From the NCBI GenBank assembly GCA_964597265.1, contig CAZQWJ010000010.1, positions 1-35,259 of the forward strand: 35,259 nucleotides of DNA, written 5' to 3'. Origin of the DNA: CAZQWJ01 sp964597265 (lineage in GTDB: Bacteria; Patescibacteriota; 4484-211; JAGQKX01). Numbering within the stretch: the stretch's first letter is position 1; the number at the start of each line of letters is the position of its first letter. The position numbers and the translations under genes were made by a program. A model generated the notes under the pieces. That model saw only the letters and a program-made list of their open reading frames with translations. It was not told the DNA's origin and ran no database searches. Of this stretch, positions 31,592 to 35,259 are shown one piece after another.

Positions 31592-31687
31592 CACGTAAAT
31601 CTACGTTCTGACGAGGTCAGAACTAGATTATACTGTGGGAGACCGCGGTTATACCATCTAACTACGGGCCTAGAGGATTGGCCATTA

Positions 31688-31740
31688 GTCTTTAGCTCTT
31701 ATTCATTAGCCAATAGCTAATAGCAAAAAGCCAAAGTCTA
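31688..31740. repeat. AT-rich imperfect palindrome
   Basis: AGTCTTTAGCT...AGCCAAAGTCT form imperfect arms around CATTAGCCAATAGCTAATAG. The style resembles the AGCAAA...TTTGCT palindromes around rplK. It lies between the tRNA-Trp locus and rpmG. Confidence 0.4.
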
Positions 31741-31789
31741 ATAGCCGAATAATAGCATACATTAAGTGGAAAGAGTAAGGGCGGCGAGA

Positions 31790-31966
31790 CTACCGGCGAG
31801 CGCTGCTGATTTTTTTCTGCACATGCAACGTGCGTGTGCGCTCACGTGGGCAATATTTCATACGTTCCAGCTTCTCTTCAGCCTGGCGGATTACGGTCGT
31901 GGTGTAGTTTTGTTCTTTGCAGGATGTGCACTGCAAAATAACTGGTACGCGTCTATCTTTTGCCAT
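31790..31966 (-). CDS. rpmG: ribosomal protein bL33
   Basis: This 58-aa protein was found by translating the minus strand. It begins MAKDRRVPVILQCTSCKEQNYTTT-like, followed by EKLERMKYCPRERTRTLHVQKK. The CxxC and the YCPR...TLH positions match bL33 of the large ribosomal subunit. The second zinc pair is reduced to one Cys. It starts four bases after the rpmB stop, an rpmB-rpmG order known from other bacteria. Confidence 0.88.
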   Translation of the reverse strand: MAKDRRVPVILQCTSCKEQNYTTTVIRQAEEKLERMKYCPRERTRTLHVQKKISSARR

Positions 31967-31970
31967 ATGA

Positions 31971-32195
31971 TTATGTGGTTACTTCTGCCACTGGTTTGGT
32001 GTCAACCGTACGTGCACGTTTGATCGCCTTAAGGCAACGTGCGCATACTACATGGGTGGTACCATCCAGTGTAACTTTTTGGATATTTGGCTTTTGGAAT
32101 CGTGTGGTTCGGCGAGGTACTCGTCGCCCAATAAGGCGTGGTACCCAGTTTCCTTTTAATCTGCTTTTACCACAACGCTGACAATATAATTTCAT
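31971..32195 (-). CDS. rpmB: ribosomal protein bL28
   Basis: This 74-aa protein starts MKLYCQRCGKSRLKGNWV and continues RRTTRFQKPNIQKVTLDGTTHVVCARCLKAIKRA. The basic stretch and RFQKPNIQKV resemble bL28 of the large subunit. Two CxxC pairs (YCQRC, VCARC) suggest a zinc-bound form. The ATG at 32195 was chosen over an upstream start because the family sequence begins there. It is cotranscribed with rpmG. Confidence 0.82.
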   Translation of the reverse strand: MKLYCQRCGKSRLKGNWVPRLIGRRVPRRTTRFQKPNIQKVTLDGTTHVVCARCLKAIKRARTVDTKPVAEVTT

Positions 32196-32385
32196 AACAC
32201 TGCCGATGGTATCACAAAAAAGATAGGTTGACAATCAAACGCGAAATGATTATTCTTACTATAGATTCCTGCTGTGTACGAGATTACTCTAAAATATTAT
32301 CCTGTACACACTGCACATTAGAGAACCAAACGTTTGAATCCTTTAAGAAGGAGCAAAGAGGTTCTCCACCTGGACAACAAACGGG

Positions 32386-32504
32386 TATAATACGAAGGAG
32401 TAGCAAAATCGGCATAGCGGGATGGATTAATCAAAAACGCCGAAAACAAGCTTAATTGCTTGTTTTTTGGCATATTTATGTACCGGCTTCGGCCGGTTTT
32501 TTGT
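32386..32504 (+). ncRNA. possible small RNA with tandem terminators
   Basis: A consensus TATAAT (32386-32391) is followed after about 60 bp by two terminator-like hairpins. These are ACAAGC-TTAATT-GCTTGTTTTTT (about 32449-32470) and CCGGC-TTCG-GCCGGTTTTTT (about 32482-32501). No ORF with a normal start lies between them, although GAAGGAG resembles a ribosome binding site. A short transcript of about 100 bases is plausible. The rest of 32196-32588 holds short palindromes (ACGGGATCCCGT, CGTACATGTACG) before tRNA-Thr and nothing else I recognise. Confidence 0.4.
32482..32504 (+). terminator. intrinsic terminator with TTCG tetraloop
   Basis: Stem CCGGC/GCCGG capped by TTCG and followed by TTTTTT, the classic rho-independent form. 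It lies in front of tRNA-Thr(TGT) and would insulate it from upstream transcription. Confidence 0.8.
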
Positions 32505-32588
32505 TGCTTAACATAAGAACAGTTGATAAGATACACATGGATTTAAAAATCGCGGGCACCCAACGGGATCCCGTACATGTACGTTTTT

Positions 32589-32665
32589 GCCTGAGTAGCT
32601 CAGTTGGTTAGAGCAGCGGTTTTGTAAACCGCAGGTCAGGAGTTCGAATCTCCTCTCAGGCTCCA
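32589..32665 (+). tRNA. tRNA-Thr(TGT)
   Basis: The acceptor GCCTGAG pairs with CTCAGGC, with D-stem GCTC/GAGC. The anticodon stem GCGGT/ACCGC has loop TTTGTAA (anticodon TGT). The T-arm is AGGAG-TTCGAAT-CTCCT, the discriminator is T, and CCA is encoded. A long perfect hairpin follows at once. Confidence 0.95.
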
Positions 32666-32666
32666 G

Positions 32667-32721
32667 GAGCTTAAAAAGGAGTGTCCTTTCCAGACTGGAA
32701 AGGACACTCCTTTTTAAGCTC
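32667..32721. terminator. perfect 27-bp hairpin after tRNA-Thr
   Basis: Two perfect 27-base arms around a single central A (32694), starting GAGCTTAAAAAGGAGTG. The TTTTT in the second arm would serve as a terminator for tRNA-Thr. A second hairpin (AAAGCCAATCGC / GCGACTGGCTTT, one mismatch, loop CTAA, about 32726-32753) faces the converging lipoprotein-like gene. Confidence 0.75.
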
Positions 32722-32775
32722 GAAAAAGCCAATCGCCTAAGCGACTGGCTTTATACATTTTCGCCACAGGCCTCT

Positions 32776-33336
32776 CTATCCTCGTTCACGCTGTAGTGTG
32801 ATATTCTTTCGCTGGGCATGTAACTCAAAGCAAAAGAGTGGACCCTGTTGGGTTTCCTCACGCCCGACATACGTGAGTATGTCTAGCGGCGGAGTGAGGT
32901 AGACCTGCCCATACCGGGCTATTCGAAACGAGCGTGATACTGTATCGCCCGGTTCGACTTCGTATTCAGAAACTTCCGCGGTGTTGACACTGCCGGGGTT
33001 TTCGGTTAACCGGATTTTCGCGTAACCTTGGTCCACCGAAGGCCCAGCACCAATTCGGAGGATCGTTCTCCCTCCATCCGTGACGCTGAAAACCGAAAGC
33101 ATCCTGAGGACGACATCGGTTTCTTGAAATGGGGGAAGGCAACCGCCCCATTCCAGAATTGATTGGTACATGGCATTGACGATCACGACATCATCAATCA
33201 CGGTATCGCCTTCCAAAACCGGTGTACTTATCACAGTCGGGGTGCTCGTCGGTTTAGGTGACTCAACCGTTTCAGAACACCCACGCGGCAGCACCACGAA
33301 GGACAGTACCAGAAAGAACAAAACTGACCACTTCAT
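32776..33336 (-). CDS. putative exported lipoprotein, unknown function
   Basis: This 186-aa protein has a signal-peptide-like N-terminus (KWSVLFFLVLSFVVLPRGCSE). A Cys sits where a lipoprotein would be cleaved, although PRGC is not a standard lipobox. A Thr/Pro-rich linker (SPKPTSTPTVISTP) and a beta-rich domain follow. I do not recognise the domain. AAAGGAGAA precedes the ATG at 33336, which decides this start over a TTG two codons upstream. The GC-rich coding sequence and strong ribosome binding site differ from most neighbours and may mean transfer. Confidence 0.6.
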   Translation of the reverse strand: MKWSVLFFLVLSFVVLPRGCSETVESPKPTSTPTVISTPVLEGDTVIDDVVIVNAMYQSILEWGGCLPPFQETDVVLRMLSVFSVTDGGRTILRIGAGPSVDQGYAKIRLTENPGSVNTAEVSEYEVEPGDTVSRSFRIARYGQVYLTPPLDILTYVGREETQQGPLFCFELHAQRKNITLQRERG

Positions 33337-33424
33337 GCTCAATTCTCCTTTATCGTATCTGCAGTTTCGACACAGTGTTCAGAGTGTTGATTATAGGTCA
33401 AACGTTGCGAGGCGGCAATATCCG

Positions 33425-33454
33425 TTAGACTGATAAGGACTAATTTGATAAGAT
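33425..33454 (+). promoter_or_regulatory. possible promoter of tRNA-Tyr
   Basis: TTAGAC (33425-33430) and TAAGAT (33449-33454) are 18 bp apart and end ten bases before the tRNA start. Confidence 0.45.
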
Positions 33455-33464
33455 TCGGATAGTT

Positions 33465-33551
33465 GCCAGGATACCGAAGCGGCCAAACGGGACAGACTGT
33501 AAATCTGTTGGCATTATGCCTTCGTAGGTTCGAATCCTACTCCTGGCACCA
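33465..33551 (+). tRNA. tRNA-Tyr(GTA)
   Basis: The acceptor GCCAGGA pairs with TCCTGGC. The anticodon loop CTGTAAA gives anticodon GTA. The long variable arm (TTGGCATTATGCCTTC) is that of a class II bacterial tRNA-Tyr. The T-arm is GTAGG-TTCGAAT-CCTAC, the discriminator is A, and CCA is encoded. Its CCA end is part of a downstream hairpin. Confidence 0.95.
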
Positions 33552-33583
33552 CGTAAAAACTCGCTAAAGCGAGTTTAACGTGG
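33549..33583. repeat. hairpin that pairs with the CCA end of tRNA-Tyr
   Basis: The left arm starts with the CCA of the tRNA (CCACGTAAAAACTCGC). The right arm is GCGAGTTTAACGTGG, with loop TAAA and one bulge. A wider perfect 12-bp inverted repeat joins CACGTAAAAACT (33550) to AGTTTTTACGTG (33616-33627). Confidence 0.75.
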
Positions 33584-33635
33584 CGCAGCCACTTATTAAA
33601 CGATGCTGAAGCGCTAGTTTTTACGTGTGACGTTA

Positions 33636-33652
33636 AAATTGCAACGCAATTT
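33636..33652. repeat. small palindrome before the GIY-YIG gene
   Basis: AAATTGC and GCAATTT around AAC, similar in arms to the palindrome at 244-262 beside tRNA-Ala. Confidence 0.5.
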
Positions 33653-33693
33653 CTTACGTTACCTGTAGTACATGTGAGGATGAAGGAAAGAAA

Positions 33694-33957
33694 ATGTACT
33701 TTGTATATATTGTTCAATCCAGGAATAGGGAGCTTTAGATTGGATTTACAAGAAAAATCAAACGAAGGTTGGAGGAACACAATCAAGGTAAAAATTCTTC
33801 TACCCGATACGGTGGTCCATACAAGCTCATATTCTACGAATGTTTTGTGAATAAAACAGATGCACTTAATCGTGAAAAATATCTGAAGTCAGGTTGGGGA
33901 CGTAGGTCCATACGGACATTACTAAAAAATTACTTATATTCCGACTCGCCGTTGTAG
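33694..33957 (+). pseudogene. GIY-YIG nuclease domain protein with in-frame amber codon
   Basis: Reading from the ATG at 33694 gives MYFVYIVQSRNREL, then TAG (33736), then IGFTRKIKRRLEEHNQGKN and on through RYGGPYKLIFYE and ALNREKYLKSGWGRRSIR. This is a complete single-domain GIY-YIG (YhbQ/UPF0213-type) protein of about 87 residues. The only defect is TAG in place of the Tyr codon of the YIG motif. The reading frame ends inside tRNA-Thr(GGT). It is probably a recent pseudogene. Readthrough or a sequencing error are alternatives. No ribosome binding site is clear, although AAGGAAAG precedes the ATG. Confidence 0.75.
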
Positions 33958-34023
33958 CTCAGTTGGCAGAGCGCGTCCATGGTAAGGACGAGGTCAGCGG
34001 TTCAATCCCGCTCAACGGCTCCA
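33948..34023 (+). tRNA. tRNA-Thr(GGT)
   Basis: The acceptor GCCGTTG pairs with CAACGGC, with D-stem GCTC/GAGC. The anticodon stem CGTCC/GGACG has loop ATGGTAA (anticodon GGT). The T-arm is AGCGG-TTCAATC-CCGCT, the discriminator is T, and CCA is encoded. The last 14 bases are repeated exactly 100 bp downstream. Confidence 0.95.
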
Positions 34024-34040
34024 GGTTTTTAGCAAAGCCA

Positions 34041-34108
34041 TTCAAACAAGTTTGAACCTAGTACGTTTCCGTGCCCTTCGCGCGTCAAGCACATTTGGGT
34101 GCTTGACG
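34041..34108. repeat. two-palindrome element 6 (B-A, 68 bp) after tRNA-Thr(GGT)
   Basis: Palindrome B (TTCAAAC-AA-GTTTGAA, 34041-34056) is followed by a 26-bp spacer and palindrome A (CGTCAAGCAC, loop ATTTGG, GTGCTTGACG, 34083-34108). It fills most of the space between the tRNA and the copy of its 3' end. Confidence 0.83.
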
Positions 34109-34109
34109 T

Positions 34110-34123
34110 GCTCAACGGCTCCA
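34110..34123 (+). repeat. duplicated 3' end of tRNA-Thr(GGT)
   Basis: 14 bases, GCTCAACGGCTCCA, identical to 34010-34023 and 100 bp downstream of them. It includes the acceptor 3' strand, the discriminator and CCA. From 34124 to 34240 I see no gene or structure. Confidence 0.88.
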
Positions 34124-34240
34124 CATATGAAAACCCATGACAAGAGCGTTAGAAGAGATTTCTTGCAAAGTTATTTTGAATATTAGCCAGTTCTCAATAA
34201 TCGGCCTTTGATATGACAGGTTTTGCTTTGAATGCTAAAC

Positions 34241-34255
34241 TGCTAAAATGCGTAT
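34241..34255 (+). promoter_or_regulatory. leaderless-type promoter
   Basis: Extended -10 TGC-TAAAAT (34241-34249), six bases before the ATG at 34256, identical to the secE box. No ribosome binding site is present. Confidence 0.6.
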
Positions 34256-35125
34256 ATGTCCGAACGCAAAACTGAACGCGAACCCAAACCCAATCCCTTC
34301 AAAGAGTACGTCAACAGTTCCGAATTTGCCTCAGAAACTGCAACAAATCAAGACAAAGAAAGCGACGAAATGCCTGCCCATAATCATGCCGCGTTTAAAG
34401 AATATGTTGATAGTCTGAATACGCAGCCTCTGCGAGATGTAGAAGATCTTACGGTATTTCAGGAGTTTGTTGACTCGCTAGATTTGCCTGATCAGAGAGC
34501 CAAGGAGGTTTTTGGAGAATTTATCGAGACACTTCAGATGCATGAGCCAGTAACTGACGAACAAGCAGCTGAAACGTACAGGACAGCGCTGGATGAAATT
34601 TTTGCCAGACGTCCCGAGCTGCTCCCTTATCGTGAACAATTTGAACAGCAAGTGGGTGAATTTCTTGATGAATTGGAAGCAAAAGGCCTGTTCCCTCGTA
34701 CAACAAAAGAAACAGACCATATTCGCCTTACAGAACTAGAGAAGAATTACACGATTAATTTGGGCTATGATGATGAGTCTGGCAGGTTATCCGCATTTGC
34801 CATTCTTAAGGTTACTGAGCCACTATCAGAAGAGCAGTCTCAGGTTACAGTGCAAATCATGCATCTTTCCAAAGAACTTGAGCAGGAGATTCACCGACAA
34901 ATCAAGGCACAAGTGCAAGTGGGTGATGATTTTGAATTGCCCCCACACATTACCTTAGGGGAATATCAGGACATAGCCACAAATTACCCAATTGAGATCA
35001 AGGTTGCTATAGGTCCGGCAGGAGAGAAGATTGCCTGTACACTTCCTGGTCCTGCCGAGATACAGTTGTCTGATTTTGACGCCTATACACAATTTCTCGA
35101 GGCGAGTGCCCGCGATGGAGAATAA
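34256..35125 (+). CDS. acidic protein with repeated F-x-E-[YF]-[VI]-[DNE]-S/T-L motif
   Basis: I do not recognise this 289-aa protein. Its N-terminal third carries four related short motifs: FKEYVNS (residue 15), FKEYVDSL (47), FQEFVDSL (68) and FGEFIETL (86). These are probably amphipathic helices separated by flexible acidic linkers. A helical segment (residues ~98-145) and a beta-rich C-terminal domain (~155-289) follow. There is no signal peptide or membrane helix, so it is likely cytoplasmic. Repeated helical motifs of this kind could bind several copies of a partner protein. The gene stands alone. Confidence 0.6.
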   Translation: MSERKTEREPKPNPFKEYVNSSEFASETATNQDKESDEMPAHNHAAFKEYVDSLNTQPLRDVEDLTVFQEFVDSLDLPDQRAKEVFGEFIETLQMHEPVTDEQAAETYRTALDEIFARRPELLPYREQFEQQVGEFLDELEAKGLFPRTTKETDHIRLTELEKNYTINLGYDDESGRLSAFAILKVTEPLSEEQSQVTVQIMHLSKELEQEIHRQIKAQVQVGDDFELPPHITLGEYQDIATNYPIEIKVAIGPAGEKIACTLPGPAEIQLSDFDAYTQFLEASARDGE

Positions 35126-35149
35126 GTAAATCCATTCCAGTACACACTA

Positions 35150-35259
35150 ATAGTATAGTATCATCTCGAGCTTGTCTGTCCGACCTTTGGCGGGCCGAGA
35201 GATCTTTGCTGTGGTTGGATCCCTCCACTGCGGTCGGGATGACGGATGGGCTGCGGTCG
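35150..35259. repeat. REP-like intergenic palindromes at window end
   Basis: Two imperfect palindromes follow each other. ATCTCG...CGAGAGAT spans about 35163-35202, and ATCCCTCC...GGTCGGGAT spans 35219-35240. CTGCGGTCG occurs twice. They resemble the GC-rich REP-type repeats with a GGGATGAC end found in many bacterial genomes. They are unlike the tRNA-linked palindromes. Confidence 0.45.

Larger units (their letters stand above)
31436..31671 (-). pseudogene. Trp-like tRNA interrupted in its anticodon loop (nested tRNA locus)
   Basis: The 5' part (31671 down to 31638) reads acceptor AGGCCCG, T8-A9, a D-arm closed by GTTA/TAAC, and anticodon stem GCGGT with loop bases CTCC. The matching 3' anticodon strand, AAAACCGC, is at 31439-31446 beside the gap. 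Joining CTCC to AAAACCGC gives a canonical Trp loop CTCCAAA on the stem GCGGT/ACCGC. The body (A1, G73 at 31295, GTAGTT...GGTA) also resembles tRNA-Trp. The 191-bp insert (31447-31637) contains a complete tRNA-Trp. It could be a dead copy, an intron-like arrangement, or a split tRNA. Confidence 0.6.

Noticed and set aside
31447..31637. Group I intron in a tRNA anticodon loop
   Set aside because: The 191-bp insert is mostly a tRNA on an inverted repeat. It has no room for a group I core, and the exon end is not U.
31447..31637. Archaeal-type bulge-helix-bulge intron
   Set aside because: TCCC/GGGA with a 3-base bulge looks similar, but cutting there would leave a nine-base loop, and the other side does not form a proper 3-base bulge.
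31636..31671. tRNA-Gly(CCC) half
   Set aside because: The uninterrupted reading gives loop CTCCCAC, but the body (A1, G73, GTAGTT...GGTA) resembles tRNA-Trp and the 3' strand AAAACCGC restores a Trp loop. Glycine tRNAs normally have G1 and U73.
33514..33786. Minus-strand frame ending in VGFEPTKA over tRNA-Tyr
   Set aside because: The motif is the well-known artefact of translating a tRNA T-arm; the frame also covers the GIY-YIG gene on the other strand.

Overview
The window looks like a chromosomal segment from a Patescibacteria (Candidate Phyla Radiation) genome, probably Parcubacteria-like. Signs of this are compact tandem genes, a LeuRS with an HMGN signature, the ComEA/ComEC set, a large soluble VirD4-like ATPase, and a secE-nusG-rplK-rplJ-rplL cluster without rplA between rplK and rplJ. 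Most genes lack a Shine-Dalgarno sequence. Instead a -10 box lies 6-9 nt before the start codon, which points to leaderless mRNAs. The taxonomic placement is inference.

Layout. 1-460: tRNA-Ala(GGC) among small hairpins. 461-2561 (minus): VapC-type toxin/AbrB-type antitoxin pair and a P-loop ATPase. 2620-11406 (plus): leuS, comEA, comEC split into two overlapping genes, argS, a membrane-anchored metallophosphoesterase and a small alpha/beta hydrolase, closed by a terminator. 11447-12330: a tRNA island (tRNA-Arg(CCT), tRNA-Pro(CGG), one 100-N gap) packed with short palindromes. 12333-16070: PH-domain membrane protein, PEGA/beta-propeller protein, mreB, WecG/TagA glycosyltransferase. 16079-25834: an alpha-glucan/glycan region with two GT5 glycogen synthases, two GH57 proteins, two GT4 and one GT2 glycosyltransferases, a P-loop kinase-like protein and a sulfotransferase-like protein. 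25851-28496 (minus): HTH protein and the L7/L12-L10-L11-NusG-SecE cluster with an L10 leader. 28563-31280: VirD4/TraG-like ATPase. 31292-31671: an unusual tRNA-Trp locus with a second 100-N gap. 31790-32195: rpmG and rpmB. 32386-34123: a possible small RNA, tRNA-Thr(TGT), a lipoprotein-like gene, tRNA-Tyr(GTA), a GIY-YIG gene with an amber codon, and tRNA-Thr(GGT). 34256-35125: an acidic protein with repeated FxEYVDSL motifs.

The most unusual signal is around the tRNA genes. Six elements of nearly constant length (65-70 bp) each consist of two palindromes separated by 26-29 bp. Their stem sequences differ from copy to copy, but pairing and loop type are kept. At tRNA-Ala, tRNA-Pro and tRNA-Thr(GGT) the tRNA 3' end including CCA is repeated 85-107 bp downstream, right after a hairpin. 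At 31292-31671 a complete tRNA-Trp sits on a ~30-bp inverted repeat inside the anticodon loop of a second, Trp-like tRNA. Removing the 191-bp insert would restore a canonical CCA anticodon loop. Both assembly gaps fall in these structures. A single-domain GIY-YIG gene, now with an amber codon, lies between two of the affected tRNAs.

The two GT5 enzymes, two GH57 enzymes and the GT4/GT2 enzymes suggest a locus for storage or surface alpha-glucan plus other glycans. MreB and the WecG-like enzyme suggest envelope functions. ComEA/ComEC suggest DNA uptake.
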